A DNA stretch of 64,000 bases from Caldilineaceae bacterium (GCA_022842065.1 JALHQH010000020.1:138349-202348), one strand, 5' to 3'. Shown: positions 37,586 through 48,300, counted from the stretch's first letter. Notes: generated from the letters alone by a model not told the origin. Numbers and translations: made by a program.

Positions 37586-39190
37586 TCAGGGGGCGGCGGG
37601 CCTTTGTGCGCTGCCGTGGGGGGCATTGCTATTGGGCGCGCTGCTGGGCGTGGTCGGGCTCTGCTGAACGAGCTGCTGTGGCCTGGCCTGCCAGAGGCTG
37701 ACCCCAATCAGCAGCCCAAAACCGCCGACATAGAGTAGCAGATAAGCGCTGAGCATCCACTGTTCCTGTTGCGCCGCCAGCCAGGTGGTGAGCGCAGCAT
37801 AGACGAGTAGTGCCAGCTCACCAACCGCGGTGCGGTCCAGCGGCAGTTGATAGCTGCTGCCGCGCCAACCGTCACCGCGCGTTTCGACATGAAACTTGGG
37901 GGTGCGCAAAAAAGAGCCGCCCTGGTTGAACCAACCCTGCCAGACCGCGATGGTGTTACTAAAACAGAGCCCCGTGCCCAGCAGCGTTAATAAGGGTAGA
38001 TAACGCCAATGACGCCACCAACCGCGGCCATGCAGCACGATCTGGCCGACTACATAGAGTAGAGGTGGCCCCAGCGACGCCAAACTGAGCAGCGCAATGT
38101 GGCGACCGGGGTTAATGCCCAACAGCAGCAACGGCAGCGTGGTTAACAAGAGCAGTAAGAGCAGCGGGTGGATCAGATAGCCACCCATATGCGCTAACCC
38201 AGCAAGACGCTTAGTCAGCGGCCACTTACTTTGCCAGACCGCCGCGCCTAGTTTGCGCAGCGTTTGAATGCTGCCCTTGGCCCAGCGGAATTGTTGCCGT
38301 TTGAAGGCGATGAGTTGTGGTGGCACTTCGGCGGGGGCTTCTAGCTCATTCGTGTAGTGGTAGTGCCAGCCGGCCAACTGGGCACGGTAGCTCAGATCAA
38401 GATCTTCGCAGAGCGTGTCTGCCTGCCAGCCACCGACCGCCTGATCGTCAATCGCCGCGCGTCGCCAGACCCCGCCCGAGCCGTTAAAGCCAATCGCATA
38501 GCCGGCAGCTTGGCGTCCCCCTTGTTCCACCACAAAGTGGCCATCCAAGGCCAGCGCCTGGCAGTGGGTGAGGGGCGAGTAATCAGCATTGAGGTGACCC
38601 CAGCGCGCCTGGACAAAGGCAATGTGTTCACCCTGTGGCTCCAAAAAGGTGGGGATCACCCGGCGCAAGAAATCGGCCGGCGGGGCAAAGTCGGCGTCAA
38701 AGATCGTAATAAAGTCGCCGGTTGCATAGGGCAGGGCATGGGCCAATGCCCCCGCTTTGTAGCCGCTGCGATCGGCGCGTTGCACTAGCTCGATGTTGTG
38801 ACCCTGTTGTCGCCAAAACTCAGCGCGCCGTAGGGCAATCGCCGTCGTCTGATCAGTTGAATCATCCAGGATCTGGATTTGCAGTAGTGCTTTGGGATAA
38901 TCAAGGTTGGCGCAGGCATCGATCAGCCGTTCGACAACATGGCGTTCGTTGTAGATGGGGAGTTGAACAGTGACGGGGGGCCAGTTGGTTAGGTGGTTGG
39001 TTGGTTGGTTAGGTGGTTGGCGTTTGGTGATGAGATATCGGGTGGTAAGCCACATGGCCTGAGCACCGTAGATGGCTAGACCGACGACACTGACGACATA
39101 AAAAAATTGTAACCCTCCGCTCATTACCCAATGCAGCACTGACTGCAACGTGGTTGGCATCGACATCATCTGCATTGCGTTGACCGGCAT
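37586..39190 (-). CDS. membrane glycosyltransferase family 2 (cellulose-synthase-like)
   Basis: The 534-residue enzyme has an N-terminal membrane helix (LQFFYVVSVVGLAIYGA), a GT2 catalytic core and several C-terminal membrane helices. Core motifs are QILDDSTDQT, IFDADFAPPADFL, CEDLDLSYRAQLAGW and QQFRWAKG (the Q-x-x-R-W motif), as in processive synthases of beta-linked polysaccharides or glycolipids. The start at 39190 is the first of several ATGs before the first helix; 39277 is possible. A GGTTGGTTAGGTGG tandem repeat is inserted in frame near the start of the catalytic core, encoding a PPNQPTNHLTNWPP-like insert. It is divergent from lon. No PilZ or membrane partner gene is adjacent. Confidence 0.87.
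   Translation of the reverse strand: MPVNAMQMMSMPTTLQSVLHWVMSGGLQFFYVVSVVGLAIYGAQAMWLTTRYLITKRQPPNQPTNHLTNWPPVTVQLPIYNERHVVERLIDACANLDYPKALLQIQILDDSTDQTTAIALRRAEFWRQQGHNIELVQRADRSGYKAGALAHALPYATGDFITIFDADFAPPADFLRRVIPTFLEPQGEHIAFVQARWGHLNADYSPLTHCQALALDGHFVVEQGGRQAAGYAIGFNGSGGVWRRAAIDDQAVGGWQADTLCEDLDLSYRAQLAGWHYHYTNELEAPAEVPPQLIAFKRQQFRWAKGSIQTLRKLGAAVWQSKWPLTKRLAGLAHMGGYLIHPLLLLLLLTTLPLLLLGINPGRHIALLSLASLGPPLLYVVGQIVLHGRGWWRHWRYLPLLTLLGTGLCFSNTIAVWQGWFNQGGSFLRTPKFHVETRGDGWRGSSYQLPLDRTAVGELALLVYAALTTWLAAQQEQWMLSAYLLLYVGGFGLLIGVSLWQARPQQLVQQSPTTPSSAPNSNAPHGSAQRPAAP
38981..39020. repeat. in-frame TTGGTTAGG tandem repeat inside coding sequence
   Basis: Units GGTTAGGTGGTTGG and TTGGTTGGTT fill 40 bases inside the glycosyltransferase gene. 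They encode a Pro/Asn/Thr-rich insert between the first membrane helix and the GT2 domain. Sequence type matches the repeat at 32081-32146. Confidence 0.7.
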
Positions 39191-39575
39191 GAAGGCATCC
39201 CATTCTAGCGTAACAATCGCTCCAAACAAAGCAGCCGACGTCAATCGCGTCGGCTTACCCTGTCCCATTATAGCCAAATGGCCGGTGGGGGCAAAATCAG
39301 TGGTCGAGTTGACTACAACGAAAACATGCTACTTCCGTCTATGTCACTTATACGCAAACAAACCGCAAACGTTTTGCTAGCGTTATATCTTCATCACTAG
39401 TGTCATAATAAGGGATATTACTATTACTTTGTTGCTAAAAACGATGGGCCACCCCGATGGCCCATTTTTGCTATGAAAGAAAATGCAAATAATCAAAAGC
39501 TCTCTATTGGCAGGCACGGCAAACTGGCTGCTGCTCTCCTGGTGGGCAATTGTTGAAAAGTTAAGTTAGGTGCTT
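39191..39575. other. glycosyltransferase-lon divergent intergenic region
   Basis: No protein gene is visible in 385 bases, although 39191-39277 could be N-terminal coding. It holds a terminator-like hairpin at 39444-39469 and an A/T-rich plus-strand segment near 39385-39420. No CIRCE-type repeat for lon was found. Confidence 0.45.
39444..39469. terminator. bidirectional terminator-like hairpin upstream of lon
   Basis: ATGGGCCA (39444-39451) pairs with TGGCCCAT (39458-39465). T5 follows on the plus strand and A5 precedes, so it can terminate either direction. It lies between divergent genes, with no gene ending here. Confidence 0.6.
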
Positions 39576-42224
<2,649 letters not shown>

Positions 42225-42249
42225 TTAGTTAGTTAGTTGGTATAGTGTG

Positions 42250-42284
42250 ACAAGCCCTCAACCGGTAGGTTGGGGGCTTGTTTT
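42250..42284 (+). terminator. lon terminator
   Basis: ACAAGCCC pairs with GGGCTTGT around an inner CAACC/GGTTG stem, followed by TTTTATG. It lies 25 bases past the lon stop. A short TTAGTTAG run precedes it. Confidence 0.85.
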
Positions 42285-42298
42285 ATGCCAAAATTGTG

Positions 42299-42320
42299 CT
42301 ACAATACGTGTATTACACGT
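42299..42320 (+). promoter_or_regulatory. mazEF-like promoter and operator
   Basis: TACAAT (42299-42304) is a good -10. ACGTGTATTACACGT (42306-42320) is an odd-centre palindrome just downstream, placed to block transcription start. The antitoxin start is 23 bases further. Confidence 0.5.
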
Positions 42321-42342
42321 GTTGATTGCTGAGGATAACAAA

Positions 42343-42585
42343 ATGTATAAAAAGCTAACCATTACAATCGATGAGCAAGTTTATGAGGGGCTTTATGCAA
42401 CCATTGGTGCCAGGCGCATCAGTCGCTTTATTGAAGAATTAGTGCGCCCCCATGTGCTTATGCCCGATTTAGACGCCGAGTATGCGGCAATGGCGCAAGA
42501 TGAAGCCAGTGAGGCGGATGCCCTGGAATGGTCGGAAGCGTTGATTGGGGATGGTTTTGTTGAGGTTGTCCATGAAACGTGGTGA
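42343..42585 (+). CDS. antitoxin-type ribbon-helix-helix protein
   Basis: The 80-residue product starts [36 protein letters not shown], a ribbon-helix-helix DNA-binding pattern. The acidic C-terminus ([30 protein letters not shown]) is typical of the toxin-neutralising tail of MazE/PemI-like partners. GAGGATAAC precedes the ATG. Its last 14 bases overlap the start of the toxin gene, so translation is coupled. It probably binds the ACGTGTATTACACGT palindrome. Confidence 0.78.
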   Translation: MYKKLTITIDEQVYEGLYATIGARRISRFIEELVRPHVLMPDLDAEYAAMAQDEASEADALEWSEALIGDGFVEVVHETW

Positions 42586-42904
42586 AGTCTGGTGGGTGAA
42601 TTTTGATCCATCAGTTGGCGGTGAGATACGCAAAGAACGGCCGGCGGTGATTATCAGCAATGATGCCGCCAATAAATATTTAAATCGTGTACAAGTGGTG
42701 CCGCTGACTTCACAAATTGGCCGGGTGTATGCGAGCGAAGCTGTCATTGAATTCGATGGCAAACAAGGCAAGGCGCTGGCCAACCAGTTAACCACGGTCA
42801 GCAAACTGCGCCTAACCCATTATGCCGGTACGATTACGGCCCAAGAATTGGCGCAAATCGAACGCGCAATTCAAGTACAACTTGGTTTACGCAACGTTGG
42901 CTGA
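42572..42904 (+). CDS. mazF: MazF/PemK-family mRNA interferase toxin
   Basis: The 110-residue protein fits the PemK/MazF fold: [43 protein letters not shown], and a C-terminal [16 protein letters not shown]. These toxins cut mRNA at short sites. The start at 42572 overlaps the antitoxin stop. It converges with the GNAT gene and overlaps its 3' end by 18 bases. Confidence 0.87.
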   Translation: MKRGEVWWVNFDPSVGGEIRKERPAVIISNDAANKYLNRVQVVPLTSQIGRVYASEAVIEFDGKQGKALANQLTTVSKLRLTHYAGTITAQELAQIERAIQVQLGLRNVG

Positions 42905-43324
42905 GGAGCCCTCATTATTCAGCCACTCCCCAACCACGCACCCCATCCCGACCCCGTGTGCATGAAAGCCCATTTTTTCATAAAGCCCTTGGGCTGTATC
43001 GGTAAAAAGATAGACATGTTGGCCCGGCAGTTGCGCAAAGAGGGTTGCCAACATCTGTTTCGCCACGCCCTGCTCTCGGTAGGGGGTATAGGTCCAGACA
43101 TCGACAATGTAGGCATTGCACACACCATCGGTCAACGCTCGCGCCTTGCCGATAATTTGATGGCCGGCATAGGCAATTACCGTCGCGCCACTGTTGCGAA
43201 ACGAACGTTCCAACTGGGCAGGCGTGCGGCCATTGTCAAAATCGTCAGCGGCCACCTTCTCTTTGATCTCCTGCCAGTCGACGCCGTCCAGATCGGTTTT
43301 GTAGGTCAAGTTTGGATTGGTCAT
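42887..43324 (-). CDS. GNAT family N-acetyltransferase
   Basis: The 145-residue enzyme has the GNAT core: [54 protein letters not shown], with the acetyl-CoA loop RxxGVA, then [17 protein letters not shown]. The acceptor is unknown. The start at 43324 avoids an upstream frame that begins inside a long palindrome. Its 3' end overlaps mazF. A weak ribosome site suggests low expression or an alternative start. Confidence 0.85.
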   Translation of the reverse strand: MTNPNLTYKTDLDGVDWQEIKEKVAADDFDNGRTPAQLERSFRNSGATVIAYAGHQIIGKARALTDGVCNAYIVDVWTYTPYREQGVAKQMLATLFAQLPGQHVYLFTDTAQGLYEKMGFHAHGVGMGCVVGEWLNNEGSSANVA

Positions 43325-43340
43325 TGGCTGATTAGTTATT

Positions 43341-43382
43341 CCTCGTCGTAGGGTCATGGCATGCCATGACCCTACGACGAGG
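43341..43382. repeat. perfect 42-bp palindrome
   Basis: The sequence from CCTCGTCGTAGGGTCATGGC at 43341 reads identically on both strands to 43382, with no loop (centre GGCATGCC). It lies between the GNAT start and the RIO kinase stop. It may be a terminator or REP-like element; no T tract is present. Confidence 0.8.
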
Positions 43383-43391
43383 GCGTGTTAC

Positions 43392-44432
43392 TTAGACGCC
43401 GGCATCCTCATCGGTCAATTTGTGGCCGGGCTTGACGCCGATGTATTCCCACCAGAGGCGCTCGGCGAGTTCGCTGCCATTGCAATCCACACCCTGGTTT
43501 TGGAAGTATTCACAGACACGGGTGACATCGCGCGCAAAGATCTGGTACGCATTGCGATTGCCCAGCGCCGCGGTGATCTGCGGGAAGTCGATGATCGTCA
43601 CCTTGCCTTGCCAGTAGAGAATGTTAAAGGCCGAGAGATCGCCGTGAATCAGCTCCAGCTTGAGCATCAGCTCGATGTTGCGCAACACTTCGGCAAAGAG
43701 GCGTTGTGCTTCGTCTTCTTCCAGCCGCACGCTATGGAGAATCGGGGCGGCCATCGTCGCATCGCCGATATACTCCATCAGGATCGTGTTGCCGCCATTG
43801 GTAATCGGGCGGGGAATCGCCGCCCCCAGGCCATGCAAGCGCTGCAGCGTACCGTACTCGTGCAGCACCCACGAACTGTGGGTCAACTCTTCGCCGAATT
43901 CGGTCTTTTTGCGCATGGCGCGTGCTTCGCGGTTTTCGCGGCGCTTGACCACCCCCCCCTCGCTGCTTAACATCTCGCGGCCTTCGCGATACATGGAGTC
44001 GTTGCGCAGATTGCGGAATTGACGCGGCCGATAGACTTTGGCGGCAATCAGATCCATCCCCGTTGCTGGGTTCGCCTTACAGAGATAGACACTCGCTTCC
44101 TTGCCCCCCTTCACCTGGGTGAGCACATCCGCGATTAACCCCTGCTCGTAGAAGAGTTTTAGCGAGTCAAGCAGCCAGACGGCTTCAAAGCGGGCCGGTT
44201 TGTAGGTCGTCTGAAAGCCTGCTTCCAGCCCAGCGGTGCTTTCGGCCAACTCGGCGAGAATCTGCTGCTGGGATGGCTTGGCTTTGGGCGTTGTTTTGGC
44301 TTTGCGTGGCCCGGTGCGCGCCTTGCGGTCAACCAGGCCAAAGCGCTGCATCTCCCCCACATAGACATCATCCATAACATCAAAAACATTCAAATCGGTT
44401 TGATCGGTCTGTTTGATCAACTTGGTCGTCAC
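43392..44432 (-). CDS. RIO1-type atypical serine kinase/ATPase
   Basis: The 346-residue protein matches RIO1-family kinases: VKGGKEASVYLCKANP (the ATP-loop replacement), AAKVYRPRQFRNLRNDSMY, a flexible-loop segment (REGREMLSSEGGVVKRRENREARAMRKKTEFGEEL), then LIHGDLSAFNILYWQGKVTIIDFPQ (catalytic Asp and metal-binding Asp). RIO kinases act in ribosome maturation in archaea and eukaryotes; the bacterial role is unclear. The GTG at 44432 is selected because AAGGGAAAA precedes it and upstream residues look non-coding. Two minus-strand terminators lie upstream. Confidence 0.82.
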   Translation of the reverse strand: MTTKLIKQTDQTDLNVFDVMDDVYVGEMQRFGLVDRKARTGPRKAKTTPKAKPSQQQILAELAESTAGLEAGFQTTYKPARFEAVWLLDSLKLFYEQGLIADVLTQVKGGKEASVYLCKANPATGMDLIAAKVYRPRQFRNLRNDSMYREGREMLSSEGGVVKRRENREARAMRKKTEFGEELTHSSWVLHEYGTLQRLHGLGAAIPRPITNGGNTILMEYIGDATMAAPILHSVRLEEDEAQRLFAEVLRNIELMLKLELIHGDLSAFNILYWQGKVTIIDFPQITAALGNRNAYQIFARDVTRVCEYFQNQGVDCNGSELAERLWWEYIGVKPGHKLTDEDAGV

Positions 44433-44520
44433 GGTTGGTTTTTTCCCTTGAAATAAATTGGTTACCCTGCTCCCCGTGACCACCCTGGTACACGGGCTTT
44501 GCCGACGCCCGTGCAACAAC

Positions 44521-44555
44521 AAAAACGCCACGGGCAGACCCTCTCCCGTGGCGTT
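44521..44555 (-). terminator. minus-strand terminator 2
   Basis: AACGCCACGGG pairs with CCCGTGGCGTT and is followed on the minus strand by TTTTTG. It is in the leader of the RIO kinase gene. Confidence 0.75.
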
Positions 44556-44719
44556 GGTTCGTGACGCTTGATCCGCTGCTATATTTCGCTCTGATCGAGA
44601 ACCGGATTTTCTAAACGAGCAAAATTCGGTGATCAATTCAGTGCAAAGTATCAGCAGTCGAGAGGGTCAACAGGCTTTGTAAAGGCAAGTTGACCGCAAT
44701 CTGTGCCGGATCAAGGGCA

Positions 44720-44750
44720 CAAAAAAGCCACGGGTGATACACCCGCGGCT
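44720..44750 (-). terminator. minus-strand terminator 1
   Basis: AGCC-G-CGGGTG pairs with CACCCG-T-GGCT on the minus strand, giving one G.U pair that would be a C.A mismatch on the plus strand. TTTTTT follows. Confidence 0.75.
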
Positions 44751-45176
44751 TCTATTCATCAAATAGACTGTCAACCTGATCCGGTTACAACCAAAAACTA
44801 CGCGGTGCGTCAAACGCAAGCCGAGCGCAGAGACAACGCCATAACGCATCGCATTCGTACGTTTATGTCGTGGCGTAATTTGGTTGTGAACTTCTGAGGA
44901 TAGGTTACTGACAGATGTCCGCAATCGCAGCAAACTGAGTTACAATAGCAGTTGCCGTTACTCGCTCCGAAAATCTATGTGTTCGGGGTTATCACCGAAT
45001 TTTCGGAAGGAACTTTAGTGCGAACAGCGCAGGCGCATCAACATATTCACTTGAGCTTGGATAGAAACTTTCACCTTGGCTACCATCCATGCGCCTCCTT
45101 TTCATCTAGCGCGTTGCGCTTGAACTAAACTGTACACATGTCCCACAAAACGATGCTCAATTGAGCTCTGTCTAAG
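44720..45176 (-). ncRNA. candidate regulatory RNA or leader
   Basis: A minus-strand promoter-like pair, TTTACA (45206-45201), an 18-bp spacer and TATATT (45182-45177), lies upstream. The region ends at the T6 terminator (44720). In between are stems (ATGCGCCT with AGGCGCAT, 45031-45096) and AAAGGAGG followed by two short overlapping frames of 32 and 23 codons. No known RNA family was recognised; tmRNA, RNase P and SRP RNA signatures were looked for and not found. Confidence 0.35.
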
Positions 45177-45240
45177 AATATATCACAGCGGCGCAAAGAA
45201 TGTAAAGTTTCATCCATTCTGTATGACATATTCGAGCGGT

Positions 45241-45287
45241 TCTCATCAATTAACACTTTTTACACAGTAAAGTGTTAATTGATGAGA
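45241..45287. repeat. perfect 19-bp inverted repeat
   Basis: TCTCATCAATTAACACTTT (45241-45259) is perfectly inverted at 45269-45287 with a 9-nt loop. It lies in the promoter region of the CPBP protease gene. No T tract follows, so an operator or extruding cruciform is more likely than a terminator. Confidence 0.7.
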
Positions 45288-45327
45288 GCGCTGATCAAAA
45301 TTAGAACAATTGCAAAGGTAACCTTTC

Positions 45328-46110
45328 ATGAATGAATATCCCTTCTCCCCGGTTGCTGCGGCCCCAACACTACCTACGTCTGCCCTGGGGCTGCCTTGGG
45401 GCTGGCGCGCGTTGGCCAAAGCGACGGCCACCATTGTCCTTGGCACGATTGTGGTTGCCTTTGTTGTACTGGGCCTGGCCATGTGGTTGGGCAGTGATTT
45501 GTCGGCTGCGGCCGGGATGACCGCGGCCCCGCTCTTTGCGTTGGGGATCGCGATTTATCTGGTCGTGATCTGGGCGGTTTACCTCTTTGCCGTTCGTGGC
45601 ACCACCAATGGTTGGCCGGCGCTTGGTTTGCGCGGCTTTCACCAAGGGTGGCTCTTTGCGCTGCCGGTGCTGGTGGTGGTGCAGTTAATTGGCATGGGCG
45701 TCATCAACACTTTGCTGGTGATGCCTTTTCTCGGTGGCGGCGAATTTCAGAATCCACAAATCGAGGCGATTACCGGTGGCGGTGCCCTCACCCAGCGTGA
45801 CCTCATCCTGCTCATGTTGCTGATTGCCGTGGTGGCCCCGATTGCCGAAGAGCTCTTTTTCCGCGGGATGCTTTATCCGGTCTTGCGTCGGCGTTGGTCC
45901 GCCCCCACAGCGATTGTGCTGAACGGGCTGCTCTTTGCGCTGATCCACGTGATCCCGGTCATCTTGCCAGGGCTCTTCTTTGTGGGGATTGTGTTGGCTT
46001 GGGTGCGCGAGCGCAGCGCTTCCCTATGGCCGTGTATCTTGTTGCATGCGCTGCAAAATGGGATTGTGCTGGCAGGGATTTATATGGTGGCGAATGGGGC
46101 CGGGGTATAG
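45328..46110 (+). CDS. CPBP family intramembrane metalloprotease
   Basis: The 260-residue membrane protein has about seven hydrophobic segments. The CPBP motifs are IAEELFFRGMLYPVLRRRW (EExxxR), LLFALIHVIP, and LLHALQNGI. These proteases cleave within membranes and in some bacteria protect against bacteriocins or process peptides. AAAGGTAACC precedes the ATG. It is a single gene, with a 19-bp inverted repeat just upstream. Confidence 0.87.
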   Translation: MNEYPFSPVAAAPTLPTSALGLPWGWRALAKATATIVLGTIVVAFVVLGLAMWLGSDLSAAAGMTAAPLFALGIAIYLVVIWAVYLFAVRGTTNGWPALGLRGFHQGWLFALPVLVVVQLIGMGVINTLLVMPFLGGGEFQNPQIEAITGGGALTQRDLILLMLLIAVVAPIAEELFFRGMLYPVLRRRWSAPTAIVLNGLLFALIHVIPVILPGLFFVGIVLAWVRERSASLWPCILLHALQNGIVLAGIYMVANGAGV

Positions 46111-46154
46111 AGCAGAACGATAGCTGATCGCGCACTGATGTGCGGCCTCTATGC

Positions 46155-46186
46155 TTGTTTACTATCAGGGGTTGTTTACTATCAGG
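46155..46186. repeat. 15-bp direct repeats upstream of methyltransferase gene
   Basis: TTGTTTACTATCAGG occurs at 46155-46169 and 46172-46186, a 17-bp period. It could be a regulator site or a short duplication. Confidence 0.5.
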
Positions 46187-46267
46187 CGCTAGTTTTCCTG
46201 TTGTTACTGCCCGTTAACCGGTCCTCAGGATAGCAGGATTTACCCTTTTATGGTAGAGTAGTCGGCT

Positions 46268-47224
46268 ATGAATCAGACAACAATTGAAATAACTAAATCT
46301 TCTGTGACAGGAAAGCCCGTGGACGCCGAACAAAATTTTGGGGCAATGGCCACCAATGACGAGTATCAACTACTGGATTCTGGAAATGAAATGAAGCTAG
46401 AGCGCGTCGGCGAATACATCATTGTGCGCCCTTCGCCCCAGGCGATCTGGCGTCCACAACTGGCGCAGAGCGAGTGGAAACGCGCCGATGCCACCTTTAA
46501 CCGCACCGCGGAAGGCGATGGTTATTGGGAGTGGCAACGCAAAGTAAAACGTGAATTTGACATTCTCTATAACAATATTATTTTTAATATACACTTGACC
46601 AATTTTGGTCACCTGGGACTGTTCCCAGAGCAGGCCGAGAATTGGAACTGGCTGCGCAAGATCACGCGCAAGCGGTTGGTGCAGACCGGTTACCGCAATT
46701 TGCATGTGCTCAACCTCTTTGCCTATACCGGTGGCAGTTCTCTTGCGTGTAGTCAAGCGGGAGCCCACGTGGTTCATCTGGATGCTGCTAAGAATGTGGT
46801 GGACTGGGCGCGCAAAAATGCCAAGACGTGTGATCTGGATGAACGCCCCATTCGCTGGATTGTTGATGATGCGCTGAAGTTTGTCCAACGCGAAGAGCGG
46901 CGTAACACCCGTTACCAAGGCATCATTCTTGATCCGCCCTCTTTTGGCCGGGGTCCCAAGGGCGAAGTCTTCAAGATCGAACATGATCTGGTGCCACTGC
47001 TCGAAGCCTGCAAAGCGATTCTGGCCAAGGATGCCCTTTTTGTCCTCTATAGCTGTCACACACCCGGCTTTACGCCGCTGACGCTAGAGAATCAACTGGC
47101 CGGCTTGGTGGTCGGTAACAAAGGTAGAATGGATAGCGGCGAAATGACCGTGGCCGAGCCCAGCGGACGCCGCTTGCCGAGTGGCAACTATGCACGTTGG
47201 TTAAGTGAAGATATCCGCTCGTAA
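46268..47224 (+). CDS. class I SAM methyltransferase, RlmI/RlmK-like
   Basis: The 318-residue enzyme resembles RlmI-type 23S rRNA methyltransferases that lack the N-terminal PUA domain. Key blocks are [80 protein letters not shown] (the DPP motif) and [12 protein letters not shown]. It would use S-adenosylmethionine to methylate rRNA or a related substrate. It is followed by an FHA/winged-helix gene on the same strand with a 42-base gap. Confidence 0.82.
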   Translation: MNQTTIEITKSSVTGKPVDAEQNFGAMATNDEYQLLDSGNEMKLERVGEYIIVRPSPQAIWRPQLAQSEWKRADATFNRTAEGDGYWEWQRKVKREFDILYNNIIFNIHLTNFGHLGLFPEQAENWNWLRKITRKRLVQTGYRNLHVLNLFAYTGGSSLACSQAGAHVVHLDAAKNVVDWARKNAKTCDLDERPIRWIVDDALKFVQREERRNTRYQGIILDPPSFGRGPKGEVFKIEHDLVPLLEACKAILAKDALFVLYSCHTPGFTPLTLENQLAGLVVGNKGRMDSGEMTVAEPSGRRLPSGNYARWLSEDIRS

Positions 47225-47266
47225 CCCAGCTCTTTTTCTGCTGCCTATGTTAATCTGGGGGTGACT

Positions 47267-47908
47267 ATGGCTCAATCCGTATTTTCCACATCACCACTTA
47301 TTTTTGCGCGCCTGGTCGCTTTGTCGGCAGATGCTGAGCAAAAAGAATATTGGTTGGAAACAAATCTGGCGACGATTGGGCGCTTGGCGGCGGCTTGTAC
47401 AATTGTGATAAATCGCCAGCCGATTTCGCGGATTCATGCCCAGATTGAACGGCGTGGTTCTCATTATGTGCTCAGAAACCTTGGGCGCAATGGCACTTAT
47501 GTTAACGGCACGCTGATCAGTGACGATCATATTTTGCAACATGGGGATAAGATCGGGTTGGCCACAGAAGAGCCGCTCTTTACCTTTTCGGACAGCGATC
47601 CAACGGTTGTGCCCCACGTCCTCTTTCGATATGATGAAGCCACGCTTACCTTTTTTCTCCACGAACAAGCACTGGAATTAACCCCTACCCTTTTTCGTTT
47701 ACTGCTTCACCTCTATCGCAACCGCGGCAAAATTTGTACGCGGGAAGAATGTGCACGCGCGGTTTGGCAAAATGATTATCTGCCAGAATATGAAACGGAT
47801 AACCTGGATAAGGCAATTTTTGCCTTACGCCAACGGCTGCGCAAGATCGATGCTACCGCCGATTTTATTCAGATTCGGCGCAGTTTCGGTTATCTGCTCA
47901 ATATCTAA
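47267..47908 (+). CDS. FHA domain plus winged-helix DNA-binding regulator
   Basis: The 213-residue protein joins an N-terminal FHA domain (IGRLAAACTIVINRQPISRIHAQIERRG, LGRNGTYVNGTLI) that would bind a phosphothreonine peptide to an OmpR/PhoB-like winged helix (LTPTLFRLLLHLYRNRGKICTREECARAVWQNDY, NLDKAIFALRQRLRKI). Such a protein could translate Ser/Thr kinase signalling into transcription. The ATG at 47267 follows GGGGGTG; a GTG at 47261 is possible. No kinase is adjacent. It converges with a pseudogene. Confidence 0.82.
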   Translation: MAQSVFSTSPLIFARLVALSADAEQKEYWLETNLATIGRLAAACTIVINRQPISRIHAQIERRGSHYVLRNLGRNGTYVNGTLISDDHILQHGDKIGLATEEPLFTFSDSDPTVVPHVLFRYDEATLTFFLHEQALELTPTLFRLLLHLYRNRGKICTREECARAVWQNDYLPEYETDNLDKAIFALRQRLRKIDATADFIQIRRSFGYLLNI

Positions 47909-47935
47909 CCGATGTCAGCCGGTTGGGAATGTTGC

Positions 47936-48300
47936 TTAATAGGTGATCGTCCAGGTCATATTACCCTGCAAAATGTTGTCATGCGTAGATTCAAGGGTAG
48001 TGTCGTCACAGTCGTTGGCTTTCAGGTCATATTCCCCAGCGGCGAGGGTAAAACTGCGGCGCTCCCCTGGCCCAATCGTCTCAAACAAGTCCAAGACATT
48101 GTTGCCCCACGGGTATTACTGCTGGGCGAGATATACAAATAGCAAATGCTTTCAAAGGTATCGTTGACTACGGTTAAAGTGGTCTGTGCTGGCACACGGT
48201 CGTTAATCGTCCACACCCGGCTGCCTGCTAGATCCTCGCCTCTTGTTTCTTGTAGCACATCGCTGTCACAATCTCGATCTACTTTCTGGATCATTGCCAT
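47936..48300 (-). pseudogene. frameshifted remnant of a repeat-domain secreted protein
   Basis: The frame opening at 48300 reads DLAGSRVWTINDRVPAQTTL, then VVNDTFESICYLYISPSSNT, then loses sense near 48107 at a GGGG run. In another frame the text resumes (WGNNVLDLFETIGPGERRSF, then GEYDLKANDCDD and NILQGNMTWTIT) and ends at the stop at 47936-47938. Both halves fit one small beta-rich domain that is repeated in some Chloroflexota exported proteins, and the first residues (DVLQETRGEDLAGSRVWTI) look like the tail of a preceding copy. So this is a truncated, frameshifted C-terminal fragment. Confidence 0.65.

Larger units (their letters stand above)
44433..45327. other. 895-bp region with terminators and no protein gene
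   Basis: No convincing coding frame is seen on either strand. It holds two minus-strand terminators (44521-44555, 44720-44750), another stem (CACGGGC with GCCCGTG, 44491-44513), paired CCGAAAAT/ATTTTCGG motifs (44967-45006), a minus-strand promoter-like pair (45206-45177), and a perfect inverted repeat at 45241-45287. AAAATTCGGTGAT at 44621-44633 recurs in inverse orientation at 44991-45003. These point to a structured RNA or attenuator upstream of the RIO kinase gene. Confidence 0.55.

Noticed and set aside
39280..39575. CIRCE/HrcA operator before lon
   Set aside because: No TTAGCACTC-N9-GAGTGCTAA-like sequence is present.
44667..44933. 88-codon minus-strand open frame in the RNA-rich region
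   Set aside because: It crosses the T6 terminator and shows no protein-like pattern or ribosome site.
44991..45030. SRP RNA-like CGGAAGGAAC motif
   Set aside because: The wider SRP signature (GGTCAGG before, GCAGC after) is missing and the flanking stem does not fit.
44700..45240. tmRNA, RNase P RNA or T-box leader
   Set aside because: No tag peptide ending in ALAA, no GAGGAAAGTC or ACAGAAA core, and no AGGGTGGNACCGCG T-box sequence were found.
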